A stretch of 64,000 nt of DNA, taken from contig NW_013547015.1 in NCBI RefSeq assembly GCF_000711695.1, positions 62,001 to 126,000 on the forward strand. Reading direction: 5' to 3'. Below the pieces are notes generated by a model. The model was not told where the DNA came from. It did not search any database and was given only the letters and a program-made list of their open reading frames with translations. Numbering within the stretch: the first letter of the stretch is position 1; every line of letters starts with the position of its first letter. Of this stretch, positions 13,115 to 25,004 are shown piece by piece. The position numbers and the translations under genes are program-made. The DNA is from Tilletiaria anomala UBC 951 (lineage: Eukaryota > Basidiomycota > Exobasidiomycetes > Georgefischeriales > Tilletiariaceae).

Positions 13115-13172
13115 ATGGACTCGGCCACCAGTTCGGACGCGGAGCCATTCTGTCTCATCTGCTTGGGACTGA
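13104..13172 (+). promoter_or_regulatory. Overlapping upstream ORF on RING E3 mRNA
   Basis: An ATG 11 nt before the main start opens a 22-codon frame that ends with TGA inside the main coding sequence. Its context (G at -3) is weaker than that of the main ATG. Such overlapping uORFs usually lower expression. This applies only if transcription starts upstream of 13104. Confidence 0.4.
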
Positions 13173-14730
13173 TAGTCGACAGGACGATCCTCCCTTCCTG
13201 CTCCCATGGCCAATTTTGCTTCAACTGCATACACAAATGGGCTGCTTTGCGGCGAACAGTGAGTGGTGGCTAGTGCAGCGCTTCTTTCTCTTGACGAGGA
13301 CCTTGTGTAGAGACTGATCAGTATGCTCCGTACAGTGTCCGCTTTGCAATGCCCCGATGGGTCCGTTCCTCATCCATGACATACACGGCAAGCACGACTA
13401 CTCAAGATTCTACCTGCGACCAGCACCTGAGACGACCGTCGACGAGTACTTTCGACACCTGTTGGCAAGCACGCCATCTTCGTCACGCCAGCCAGCTTTG
13501 TCCGAGTCGACACAGCGCAGCCGCAAAGGCCACCGTGGGAATTACCAGTGCAGAGACGGTCGCGCATTCTGCTCCCCACCTATATCCGAAGCAACACTCG
13601 CCGAAGCAGGGTTTCAACGGGTGGACGAGGAAGTAGCGTTCAGGCGGCGCATCTACCGTTGTGAAGCGTATGCAAAGCATGTGGGCTGCAATCGCTATTC
13701 GCGCTATTCAGCTCCTCTCAAACCTGACCAAATAGCCAAGGATACCGATGCGCAACATCGAGCGACAGTGTTTATTCGGCGGGAACTTCGTGTGTGGCCG
13801 AACCTTGATATCGAATTTCTTACATCCTATTGCGTGCAGATTCTCAAAAGCATCGACTTGCAATCCGATACTGCGCTTCGCCTACTTGGCGATTTTTTGG
13901 GCGACGAAGTGGCACATCATTTCGTACATGAAGTCATACATTTCCTCAGGAGTCCCTTCAGAACGCCACAGGAGTGGGATCGGACTGTGCAACATGCTCC
14001 GCCCTTGATCGAACCTCATCGCGATGGCAACAGACGACGGCACGACGAAGAAGCAGACCGCAGGTGCGACAATACCATGCACGGACGCACAGGCAAGCGA
14101 AACAGTGACGGTAATATAGAACGGGACTACCCAACGCGGCCATTCTCGGATCAGGAGCCATCGCGAGACTTTGGTTCCAATCACGACGCGGCGCAGCCAC
14201 CGTCGACAAGGAATTCGTGTGAGACCGACGTTCTGTCAGCAATGGCAGAGCAGCCGACTTCGTTCCTTTCGAAAGCATCACCTTCATTGTCACGTTTGCC
14301 TTCTACTGAGCGCAATCGGATCCTTGCCCAGCGCCAAGAAGTGAGTCAGCGACGCGCGAAGCATCTAGCCCGGCTCGAGCGAGAAAAGCAGCAAGTGGTT
14401 GCCACCCCCCCACTTCAAGCGCCGAACACAGCGGTACCAGTCACGCATACAGTCAGCATAGAGTCTGCTGCTCCATATGAGTTCACCTTCCCGCAGCGGA
14501 TCCCATCATTAGAAGCAGAAAGGGCAAAACGAGAAGAAGAGCTCCGTGGGAAGCTGAAGAAGAAGAAAGAGGAGAGGCACGAAGTGGACATGTGCAGGAG
14601 AGCTAGGGAAGCGAGGCTGAAGTGCCTACTATTGACCCAGCGACGGAAGGAGGGAGAGCTACTCAACGCAACTGGCGAACGACATTTGCGAGATGTCATG
14701 AGCACAATGAAAGGCGAACTTGTAGACTAG
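13115..14730 (+). CDS. RING-finger E3 ubiquitin ligase, TOPORS-like
   Basis: Two exons, 13115-13258 and 13336-14730, give 512 aa. The intron splits a C3HC4 RING finger. Exon 1 has FCLICLGLIVDRTILPSCSH and GQFCFNCIHKWAALRRT, and exon 2 opens with CPLCNAPMGPFLIHDIHG, supplying the last cysteine pair. A RING followed at once by a hydrophobic/aromatic stretch resembles the TOPORS-type ubiquitin/SUMO ligases, but the RS-rich tail of animal TOPORS is not seen. The middle is disordered. Residues from about 400 form a charged coiled coil (RAKREEELRGKLKKKKEER) that may bind a partner. The ATG at 13115 has a strong context (A at -3, G at +4). A second ATG at 13104, out of frame, overlaps it and could dampen translation. 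The E3 role is inferred from the RING alone; the substrate is unknown. Confidence 0.8.
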
Positions 14731-16645
14731 GATTTCCTTATTGTAACGCATGTACTGAGCATGGCAGGCGTTGCAAAGACCTACGTGGTCATTCGCTCGG
14801 ACGGAGAATCTTGCAAATGATGCCCGGTATGCCGTTTAGTACATGTCCAGGTACATAACAGAGAAAAGCGCTTGCTGCGTCTCGCGCTTTGAGCTCACTG
14901 CTATGTATACGGAATCTGTGCCCAGCGGAGGCTATCTGTGAGCACCTGATTGCAGACCAGTCGCTATTGATCACACTGTTGCTGAATGTGGCTTGTCCCC
15001 TCATCAGCGCATCGGCAGATGGGTTTGAAAGGTGCAATGACGACGGGTTGAAACACTGAATACGGGGCGAACATGAATCGTGTAGACGATGGACATAGAG
15101 AGAGTGATGTGGATGACATTGTCAACTTGCTTGGAAGCTGTGGGATCTGCTGTGATACATTGGAGGATTTCGCCGGAGAGAACTGAAATTGACTTGCACT
15201 ACATTTACCTGAAAACCATGGCCTCCGCCACGGGATGGGCCACTAGAGCCTCCACTGCTGGGCAGTTCGCAGTGCGCACATATGTACGTACAAGTACATG
15301 ATGCTCGTGACGGGTGGCCACTTCGGTCCCGCGGACCTGCGGCAACCTGCGATGTCCGTAATTTGAAAAAACGACTGCGGAGGCCCGGAACGCTGGACTC
15401 GAACAAGCTTTAGCCTGGAGTCATGGACTGTCGAGCCCCGCTGACTGCTGGATTGCCTTTGGCTGGTCGGGAGGGGTGTCGATTCGTGTAAAAATCTGCA
15501 GTCCACCAGAGCCTACTCATCGCGGGGAAACAACTGCAAGCACAGCGACGTGGGGCTGTAAAATACTCTTCAAATTTTTCTGCTTAGTCCAAGCACTTGG
15601 GTCTCATGCAGGCTAATACCATATATTCTAACCGGGAATGGGGGTGGAATGGCATGCGGCCTGCTTCAAGGTGCCCATGCGCACTTCAGACTTGTAATGC
15701 CCACTCCCTTGCTGTTGCAAGCCCACTTACATAACCAATGCCCAAGTCATGGGCCAAGGACGATGGTCTCAATTGAACAATCTGGAGTTTGGCGGCTGGC
15801 CATGTGGTGGTCACTGTTATGACTTGATGAACTCTGCCTGGTCCATGCAGACTGTGAGATCGTGAGGCGTGAGGCGTGATATGTGAGACATTCTGGGAGA
15901 GTGTAGGAATAGCATCCAAAATTGGGTTGGTGCCTCGTTCCTATCTTGGAAGTCAAGAAATGGGCACAGACCTCGAAAAGATCTCATGGAATCCGATCGC
16001 TGAGCATGTAAGCAGCTCCGTGCATGCACGCGCCTACAAAATACAAAGTGAAAATACTTAAAAGATCCCGGACGCAGGACAAGTCAGCGACTTGTCCAGT
16101 GCTGCTTGCCCCCCACCACCTGAATACTTCCCCGAAACTCGTGAATGTTTTTTTGCCCAAATTTTGGTCGATTGCGCTGAAGCCCCAAAGGTGTCGGGCT
16201 TCCGAGCGCTCTCCACTCTCCACCAACAACACTCGCAGGAGAGATCCATCCGCATTTCCCCATCCTCAGATGCTCAACGACGTCGGCACCTCACCTAATC
16301 CACTTCCTGACCCCTATCGAATTTGGTAGAAAGCATATGTTTGGTCAACTCTTTCCTCCTCATTCTCTCACCGCCCTCTCTACAGCTTTCTCTCATACCC
16401 ATCCTCCCTCGTTTCGCTCTCTCCGCTCACGTCTCAAAGTCATCGACTTGGCAGCCCAGTCGTAATCGTCCAAGCAGCACCGAGTCTAATTCCTACCCCC
16501 ATTACCGCTACTCGGCGACGGCCTGCAGCTCGCAAGCGGTTCAAATCCCCTTACTTCCAATTGATCAACGAACAGACATCTGGTTCGGATTATTCATTTA
16601 AAGGCGCCCTACTTGTTTCTCCTTCCATCGAATCCATCCGCTACT
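14731..16645. other. Long intergenic region with CT-rich leader
   Basis: This 1.9 kb separates the RING gene from the GH5 gene. It has no supported coding. Around 15848-15880 there are short GTGAG-type direct repeats. From about 16335 to 16460 the + strand is strongly pyrimidine-rich (CTCTCACCGCCCTCTCTAC and similar), typical of the 5' leader/promoter of a well-expressed fungal gene, here the glucanase. A tRNA-like B-box motif near 16540 lacks a matching A-box and stems. Confidence 0.5.
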
Positions 16646-18585
16646 ATGTCATATGCTGACCGCTCTCAAACACCTGAGCCAGGGCTGTACCCCCACAGCC
16701 CGGGCAGCGCCACGCCCCAATACCGATACAGCACGGCGGCTGACAGCTATAGTCCAAGTGACGCTGAGAACGAGAAACTCTTCGGTGGAGCAGCTGCAGC
16801 AGGAGGCGCCAAAAGACCAGTCAGCACCCTCATGCAGCAACTCAACCTCGACGACTCGGCGCAGCCGGGGTACATCCCTGTCGCGACAGGCACTCCAACC
16901 GCACCCAACTTTTCTATCTCCGAGGACAAGTCATCAAGCGAAATGTACGAGCAGGGACGCGGTAGGTTTAGCGAGTCATATCCCTACGTGAGTTTCATTG
17001 TTTACGATGGGGAAGATCGTTGTCCATAGTTCGGGACAAACATTGGCTGACTCATCGATTTCGCTGCTTGCAGGCCCAACAACAATACCGGGACGCACCA
17101 ACGCAGGACAGTGGATATGGCGTGCTGGAACAATCTTCATCTTCACCAAAAGCCGGCGCTGGGCGGAGCGGCTTCGCAGGCTTCATTAGGCGTAAGCCAG
17201 TTTTTCTTTCGCTTATCGCCCTGCTCATTCTCGCTGCCGCCGGTGTAGGTCTTGGTGTTGGCTTGACGAAAGGCCTGGCCAATAAGAAGGCAACAACTGG
17301 CGTGACCGGCCTTGCAGACTCGGATGGCAAGACCAGCCCAGGGGGCAGCAGCGGCAGCGGCCACAACGGCGGGAGCAGCGGCAGCACTGCACCCAAGTTG
17401 GACAGCTCAGGCAATGACCCTTCCAATATCAAGCCCTTTGCCCCCTGGAACTACTCAGATCCACAGGCCAAAGTAATTGGCGTTTCACTTGGAGGCTGGC
17501 TTGTGCTCGAGCGATGGATGTATGAGGACTGGTTCACGGCGAATGCTGGCAACGACGCACTGGACGAGTGGTCGTTTGTGGCAAATACTGGCAAGAATGC
17601 GGCTAATCTGCTCGAACAGCACTGGAGCACCTGGGTCAACGAGTCAGATTTCGACACGCTTCTTAGCGTCGGCGTCAACCACATTCGCATCCCGCTCGGC
17701 TTCTGGACTATGATCCCGACCACGGGTGGGGAGCCGTACATCAACACGACCCAGCTTGATCATCTCGAGCAGGTGCTGGGCTGGATGTACAAGCGCAACA
17801 TGCGTGCGCTAATCGACATGCACGCCATGCCGGGCTCGCAGAATGGAGATCAAAGCAGCGGTCACGTCTCCACCCCGGGATGGTTCTCGCAGGACAACCA
17901 GGCCCGCTCGGACACCGTCATCGATAATTTGATTAGCTGGGTGAATGCTAGCCCATACAAGAGCGTCGTTTCTTCCATCGCCCCCGTTAACGAGCCCTGC
18001 GGACCCGGACAAGCGACTTCGGACAGGCTCAGTACGTACCAATCATTCTTGGGGCGGACGTACCCTAAGATCAAGAAAGCTGGCTTCGCGACGTGGTTCC
18101 ACCACGGCTTTGTGCAGAACCCCTCTTCCTACTGGAATGAATATGCTTCGACGCTTGACCCGGCATGGGCCGTCATCAACGACAATCCTTACCCTGGATA
18201 CTTCCCCGCCGTCAACGACCAGAGCACTATCAACAACAGGGTCTGCAACAACATACAAGGCTGGGCATCCTTCCCTATTCCCGCAGTCATGACCGAATGG
18301 TCGCTAGCTAGCGGGATCCACGACGCCGACTGGAATCGGCAATACTTTGCCACGCAGGCCAGTGGCTACGCTTGGTCGGCCGGCTCGATCTTCTGGAACC
18401 TGCGCATGCAGAACAGCAGCAACCCAGTGCAGGCTGCACCCTCGGCTGTGCAGTACCAGTACTCGATGATTGACCTGATCAACAACGGCATCATTCCCAA
18501 GATCAACCAAGGCCAAAGTGCGCTAGACTACCTCCGCGCGCTGCCTAACCCGGCGTGCGGCTCGATCAAGCTGAGCAAATGGTGA
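16646..18585 (+). CDS. Membrane-anchored exo-1,3-beta-glucanase (GH5)
   Basis: Two exons, 16646-16987 and 17074-18585, encode 617 aa. The N-terminal ~165 residues are a Pro/Ser/Tyr-rich cytosolic tail, followed by a single membrane helix (FLSLIALLILAAAGVGLGVG), giving type II topology, and then a Gly/Ser-rich linker. The catalytic domain starts near GVSLGGWLVLERWM, the GH5 subfamily-9 (EXG1/EXG3-like) opening. The acid/base Glu is in IAPVNEPCGPG and the nucleophile Glu in VMTEWSLASG; HIRIPLGFW is also typical. The enzyme hydrolyses terminal glucose from beta-1,3-glucan and acts in cell-wall remodelling at the cell surface. The ATG at 16646 is the first in this frame. No other wall gene is adjacent. 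Confidence 0.92.
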
Positions 18586-20390
18586 GCTTTCTGAAAGCGA
18601 AGAGAAAAAGGGAAACGTCTGGCACGCCTCCTTGGCGATTAGACCCGGCCCATCACGTCAGCTTTGTCGAGCTTTCCCCGAGTTCCTTCTATTGGTACAC
18701 AAGCATACATGCAATAAAACGGAAAGCCAGCACGCGCATCGAACGGTCATGAGCAAGCATCGCATCACTCACTCAGCACATTCTGCGGACCCCACTTCTG
18801 GACAGATCCACATATCTCGCCGTCCCACGTCATCTCGGTGAGCAGGAGTTTGAGGATTGCTCCTGACCAGCCGCAAAACACATCCATCACATTCGCAGCC
18901 GCCTTGCTACATACACCCTTTACGCCGTGGGATTCGGCGCCCTGGCGCCCCTGACTCGACCTGAATACCTTCCCAAAATTACCGACACCTTGTAACTAAG
19001 CGGATTAGCATCAGGCCGCACTCGCAAACTCGCCATCAGTCGCATTTCCTACGATTTCGCCTGGTGGCCCGATAGTTGATTGTCTACCAGACCGCACCGG
19101 TTCTCTCTCTCTCATTCTTTCCCCTCACGCACGCTCCTGGGATTGTAGCTGTACTTTTATCTCAAGATGCAATCTCCTAGCAGAATATCGTTTGGCGACC
19201 AAAGTCCATCGTGACTATATGGTGACTCGTGACTCGTGGTGAGTTGCGGACTCGTGAGCGCGTAAACATCGTTGTCATCTCGTCGCTCCAGGAACTAGGT
19301 CATATCGGCCAGCGCACAGCTGCACAAGGCTGCCTATGTCGGGAAGCCAGCTGAGGGCGTGAGATAGTTTGGAGACAGAGCAAAGAGGCAGAGGTGAGAC
19401 GGGGCTGCTGACTGGCTGACTCTCTCTTCAATTGACAAACGGGAGAAAGGGAGAGTCACCTTTTGCATTCTGGAGCCTGGTGTGCACTCTTTGCTGCTGT
19501 CTGGAGTCCTCTGGCGTCTTGAGAGATGTCCAAAAGGTCGGGAGACTGTTGTGGGAAGTGAGAATGCACTGTGGCGCGTGGCTTTTCTGCAAGTGGATTG
19601 TGGCGAATCTGCTCATACACACATACGCACTCACAGACTCTTGGCCGTTCGCAGAGACTGGCGCTGGTCACGTTATTCGACTGGAAGTCACAAGAATGAG
19701 TTGGAGTATCCTCGGCGTCTTGACACCATTCCCATCCATTCAACACCGTCTGATGCTGGCGCTGGAAGGCCAACAGCAGCAGCAGGCACGGCATCGCAAC
19801 ATGGCTAAATCTTTAACAGCGTGCCTACTGCGCAGAACTACAGTTCCTAATCATGTCGATTCTCTCCGAGGCTCGCCCATCGCCCCATCCTATTACATGA
19901 ACAATTCAGCCGTGTCCGTCGCCCGTTGGACACTCTGGTCCTCTCTGCTCCTATTGGCATTTCTCTTCGATGGTCGCAGGTCAATGCATACCCGTCCCGA
20001 AGCTCGGGCACACTTCGCCTTCATAGCGTGACTCTGCGTTGGCTACTGGCTGCGAGAGCGTGACCATGGGCCGCTGATTGGATTCGGAGCGCGACTCAAC
20101 ACCATTAAGGTTGAAGCACTAAAGGCTCTTGTCAACTGACCAGCTCTTTCCTATAGCCTGAGCCATTTCCTCTCTGATAACCAAACGTATCGCCGCCGTG
20201 CCGTCTGGCTTACTGCCCAACAAAGCTCACCCTTTCATCCCCCCCTCCTGGCCATAAATGTGCTACCTGCATATCACGCGTTAGCTGCACCTCGAGGCTC
20301 CCGCGTCTCCGCGACCGGCTTGACGTACCAAATAGGATCAAGCTGTATGCAAAGTTCGCAGTGCCGCTCGAGCTGCTTTTGCAACAACGG
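18586..20390. other. Long gene-poor intergenic region
   Basis: No supported gene in 1.8 kb. Short direct repeats occur near 19205-19260 (GTGACTCGTGACTCGTG). A 199-codon + frame at 19432-20031 has no domain-like composition and is probably chance. Confidence 0.5.
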
Positions 20391-21745
20391 ATTTGCGCGC
20401 CCAAGCGAGCCAAAGGCAAGAACTGCCGCAAAGGATTAGCTTGCACGTAAGGTACATGCTACAAGCGCGCATGTCTGGGCAGCAAAGATCAGTGCAATGC
20501 AGTTCCTTGCTCACAGAGTGCGCGGTGATCGTCTGGATACTATGGCCGGAGCGCGTGCAAGCCAAAGGGGGGCCTTCATGCGTCGTGCTACAAGGACGCA
20601 GGGGGTAAGAGCGGGACCTGCCAGAATTGCAAGTGCGCCACAGGATTGGCGATGTCGACGCCGACGCCAACTTCGAGCTCTGGAAGCCCCTTTGGGGCCC
20701 TATCCACCAGCGTAGCGGCTTCCATCGCTGGCGCCAGCCTGCCCGATGGTGCAACGCCAGACGGCGACTTCTCCACCGGCAGTTTCAGCGATTTGACACC
20801 AGTCGGCAGTGTGCAGTTCGTCACAGAAGTCGCTGCCATTTCTTACGCTCAATACAACATCAGCGCCATCCAGGGAGTCGGGATCAGCAAGGCAATCGAC
20901 AGTCCTTCTCCACGTCGGCATCAAGCGCCGGACCCTTCCATGACGCAAGCGACGACAGCCACGTACCAGTACCAGGTCCAGTCTTTTTCCATCGAATCTG
21001 GCACACGCGGGAAGACATGCTACATCGGCTGGCAGCTCGACGACAACCTCAGTGGCAACGTGCCCATCACCGCCGTCGATGTCAGCTCCAGCTGGAATAC
21101 GGGTAGCATCCGTGCAACATGCCGCTTCTCCCTGACCTGAGCAGCAACTGCCGGTTTTCGAACTGCGCCTACAGAGTCTCTGCCATCATCAACATCGCCA
21201 AGGTCGGGCCAGCGCAGGCCACCCGGGCGACCCTGACCCCGCCTTCGCTCGGGGTGGAGGAGATCCGGGCTTTGAAACGGGCTCGCTGACCAATTGGGGC
21301 GTCACGGGCGCAAGGAACGTGCACAGCAGCACGCACGCCGCCAAGATGACCGTCAACGCGGGATACGCCAACGCTGCGATCCTCGGCCAGTCCTTCAATG
21401 CAGCTGGCGCGGCGACGCGATCTGCAGACCATTCAGCCACGCCAAGCATCGACACTGAGCAGGGACATATCTCTCTAGTGGAAGATTAAAAGATTCATCT
21501 ACTCGACACCTGGCGCCGAACATCGCTATTGCTATTGGCGCAGCGTTCCGGATAACACGCGGACGGCGTCAATGCGTTCGCGACAAGCAATCTGGCGGAT
21601 GGGTGGAAGCAAGTACAAAACGCTCAACTTTCAGGTTCCCGCCTCGGAGGTTGCGAACCCACATCCTCAATTCGTTCGACGTGGAATTATGGTGCAACAG
21701 CGGTATCATTGCCGAGGTCATTCTGGATGACTTCAACGCTGTAAC
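20391..21745 (+). pseudogene. Decayed secreted protein with CBM_4_9-like domain
   Basis: Protein-like sequence continues across at least three frames. A Cys-rich start is visible (CYKDAGGKSG, TCQNCKCATGLA, about 20580-20650), as in knottin-like repeats of fungal secreted proteins. A Ser/Thr linker and a small domain follow in frame 20652-21140 (TPTPTSSSGSPFG, TPVGSVQFVTEVAAISYAQY, KTCYIGWQLDDNL). A beta-sandwich stretch comes next in another frame (DPGFETGSLTNWGVTGARNV, TVNAGYANAAILGQSF, about 21260-21390), and its end in further frames (LADGWKQVQ, LNFQVPASEVA, VILDDFNAV). This order fits a carbohydrate-binding jelly-roll of the CBM_4_9 type. No single set of plausible introns restores one frame, and stops fall inside the domain, so I call it a pseudogene of a host secreted or surface protein. 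Unrecognised introns could account for part of it. Confidence 0.5.
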
Positions 21746-22035
21746 TTGTACAGCCCGTCATCGGAAAGGTGAAAAGAGACGTTACGCTTCGCTTCTGCAG
21801 CATATTTCCCATATAGTGAATGCGATGTATGCCAACATAGGTCCATTCGCTGCCTGTGGTAGAACCGCCAAAATAACGTTCACTTGATTTCTGCGTCGAC
21901 AACCGATGTGATGCAAGCGTCTGTCGAAATGATCTGGATGTATGCAATGCGGATTATGAAAAGTACACGCAACATCTGGCTATGGCTGCATGCTTCATCA
22001 GCAAAGAGACAAGCAGCGAAAGCTCCACCGAGCGT

Positions 22036-23651
22036 TCACTTGTAGTAGTGAACCTCCTCGCGCTCGCGTCCCCTCATGTACGCAGGCTCGCTGCCAGGGT
22101 AGCTGTGAGGATAAAAAGATGATAGCAAGGTCAGTGTGAGATGATCGGGAGATCACGCAAATTCGGCAGGGCCACTCACTAGATGTCGTCCCACAGCGTC
22201 TTCTCCGCAGGCCAGTCGCTCTTTTTGGCCTCCTCGACAGCCTGGTCCACCTCTTCCTTGGCGGCCTTGTCAATCTTCTTGAGCGACGACTCGTCGATGA
22301 CGCCCCACTCGAGGATCTTGGACTTGAGCCCCTGAATGGGATCCGAGGAGGAGCGCATAGCCTGGATCTCGTCACGTGTCCGGTAGGTAGTGCCCGGGTC
22401 CGAGAGCGAGTGGCCGCCATAGCGGTAGGTGACGAGTTCCATGACAAGCGGGCCCTTGTCGGAGAGCGTAAACTCGCTCGCGAACTTGGTTGCCGCCGCA
22501 ACGGCGAGAACATCCATCGCGTTAACTTGCAGGCCAGGGATGACGTCGCCACGGGTGTAGTAGGAAGTGTTCATACTGCTGCGCTCGGCTGGCGTGCCCA
22601 TACCGTATCTGCAGAACAATGGCAAGTAAGACTTTATACCCTTTTCAGCAGGGCCTTGTACACACTGCCAGCTCACTTGTTGTTCTCGCAAATGAAGACG
22701 CAGGGAAGGTTCCAAAGCTTGGCCATGTTGTACGCCTCGAAAACTTGACCCTGGTTGGAAGCACCGTCTCCATACATGGCGAAGACCGCGTTCTTGTCGC
22801 CGTTGTACTTTTGCGCAAAAGCAAGACCAGCTCCAACTGGGACTTGCGCACCGACGATACCATTGCCGCCAAAGAAAGTGGGCGTGAACATGTGCATCGA
22901 TCCACCTTTACCCTTGCTAATGCCCGCTTCGCGACCGAAAAGCTCGGCAATGACAGACTTGATCGAACCGCCACGCATGACGGTGAAAGGGTGGCAGCGG
23001 TATGCTGTGATCAGCTTGTCTTCCGCCTTCATGGAGGCCTCCATGCCGATGGCAACGGCTTCCTGACCGATGGCCAAGTGACAAAACCCGCGAATGAGCT
23101 TTTGCTTGTATAGGCTGTCTGCAGCCATTTCCATCCTGCGCATCTTGACCATGCTCTCGTACATCCACACGAGCTTCTCCTTGGAAGTCTCGTACTCGAG
23201 TGCGGGGCCACCTCCGTACCCATCCAACCGGTACTCTTTGAAAGAGTCTGGGGAGAGCTGGACCTTGAATGCGTCTGACTGGGACTCTGGAATGCTGGAC
23301 GGGTCGGCCGAGGAAGCATCCGCAGTGATGTGGACAGAGCGAGAAGACGCAATCGACGAGCGGAGAGACTGTGTGAGAAGCAATGGATGGGACGCATTAG
23401 CATGCGGCTAGAGGCGGTCTGTTATTGTAATGTGGCCAGTGTGATGAGCTTCCGACTGGTCCCCCCCCTCATCCCCACGCTGGTAAACACCCAAAGGACT
23501 GGAAGCTATTTCTTCGCGCTACGCAGATGAATGACCGATGTCCATCGAGTGAAGTGTATCATAGAAAGACGCAACTCACCATCGATGCTCTGCTCATTGC
23601 TGTCGCCCGTGCTGGGCGAAGCAGCGAGCGCAGCGAAGAAGCTGAAGCCAT
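22036..23651 (-). CDS. PDA1: Pyruvate dehydrogenase E1 alpha subunit
   Basis: This subunit catalyses the thiamine-diphosphate-dependent decarboxylation of pyruvate in the mitochondrial matrix, with E1 beta. Four exons keep phase: 23651-23580, 23368-22677, 22608-22180 and 22102-22036, giving 419 aa. The first exon (24 codons, MASASSLRSLLRPARATAMS) is an Arg/Ala/Ser-rich mitochondrial presequence, cut from the body by a 211-nt intron. The body has RRMEMAADSLYKQKLIRGF, the thiamine-diphosphate motif YGDGASNQGQVFEAYN, and the regulatory phosphorylation loop YRYGGHSLSDPGTTYRTRDE. The last exon ends EEVHYYK. Length matches yeast Pda1 (about 420 aa). No broken or missing catalytic motif is seen. Confidence 0.97.
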
Positions 23652-25004
23652 GGCGGAAGTCAGCAAGCTGCAGAAGAAGAGTGGCGAAGGGTGGATGAGG
23701 AAGCTGCAGAAACGAGAGAGCCAACCAGTGTGACTTCCAGCAGCACGGGCTCCTGCCAGGCTATCGATAACAAGGAACGTATCGCGGAGGGAGTGCAACT
23801 TCAGGCAAAGGGAGAAGCGCAAGCCAGATCCAAGATTGGCGGTCGAAAGGATGTCCTGTGCGAAGATGGTGGGGATGAGATCTCGCCCCAGCATGCTGCA
23901 CATACAGCTGGCGCCCTTTTCTCGCGTGCAGTGCCGAAATTTCAGTTGGGAACCCACAGGCTGATTTTGGGATCCACAACGCGCACTTTCCGAGTCCCGA
24001 AGATGCGAGCGTTCCGCCCCCTTTTCGTTTCGTCGTCTTGACTTTTCTCCAGTTTTCTATTTTGTCCTCTTCTCCAAATGCTTCGTGTATAACTCAAAAC
24101 CCTATCCCCCGACGGCGGGCCTGTGGTCGGATTAGCATGACAAGGTCATGTAGGAAGCCACTCCGCTACCGCACACAGGGCACGCATGGCAAGTGCATCG
24201 TCGGATCCAGTGCCTCTGTCACGGTGGGCTTATCCAAGGATTCCCTTGGAAGCCTCACCGCTGGATACGATGAAGTCATTGCCACGTGCGCTGGTGCGGT
24301 GGTCGTCTTTCTCAATACGGACAGGACGGCAAGAGCAGGCTTCATGGTGGAGAGAGCACTTTCATTTGCGTAGGAGAACACGAAAAGGATGATTACCCAT
24401 TATAGAGTCAAGCACGGATCCATCCTCTTCATTGAGGATGATGCCGAGAGCTTCGAAAGAAGCAAAACTCCTCTGAACCAAATCTCCCTAACTTGGTCAT
24501 CTTCAAGTCGATGACTCATATGTGCTGCGCTCTCTCCTGGCCTAGACTCCAGCTCCCATGTTAACCCTTGTAATCTTATAAGTTGAACATGTCTCCCTTC
24601 CAAAAAAATATATAAGCCCGTGCGCCCCAGATGTACCGTAGTAACCCAAAAAGCCACCCCAAGTTACAAAGCTACAATGTATGGTTACAGTCAATTTACT
24701 TCGCCCCCGTCAGTCTCACCTCGGCTGCTTGTCATGGACTGGAGGATAAGCGGGAGCCGCAGGCCTTGATGGCGGAAAGAAGATTGGAAGGAATCCTTGA
24801 GCGACAAATCCTCCTGATGATCCAACGCGGATCCGTTACTAATGCAATGATGCTTCTGAGCTGCTAAGCTTTGTTCTGCGCGGCGTTTGAATGTTCCATG
24901 CACAACACCGTGCTCCGGCTCTGCAGCATTGAAAGCAAAGAGCATCTCTCATCGGCAGGGGAAGCGCTGGATAGCACAGAGTGCTCTAGCGACAGACGTC
25001 CATC
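23652..25004. promoter_or_regulatory. Divergent intergenic region PDA1 / NUC1
   Basis: 1.35 kb lies between two divergent genes for mitochondrial proteins. A good TATA-like run (AAAAAAATATATAAG, about 24602-24616, +) sits about 390 nt before the NUC1 ATG. A 78-codon + frame starts at 24631, just after it. The region 24038-24380 is open on both strands but carries no recognisable motif. Confidence 0.45.

Noticed and set aside
15385-15410. GTTCGAGTCC on the minus strand, tRNA T-loop-like
   Set aside because: No matching A-box or acceptor stem, and the T-stem has a mismatch; probably chance.
16530-16565. GGTTCAAATCC, a perfect tRNA B-box
   Set aside because: No A-box at the right distance, a mismatched T-stem and no acceptor partner upstream; not a tRNA gene.
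19432-20031. 199-codon + frame in the gene-poor stretch
   Set aside because: Composition is not protein-like beyond a Cys/Leu-rich start, with no domain and no neighbouring splice context. Treated as chance.
24038-24381. Overlapping open frames on both strands near PDA1/NUC1
   Set aside because: The + frame lacks an ATG start, and the minus one has no recognisable motif; no evidence for a gene.
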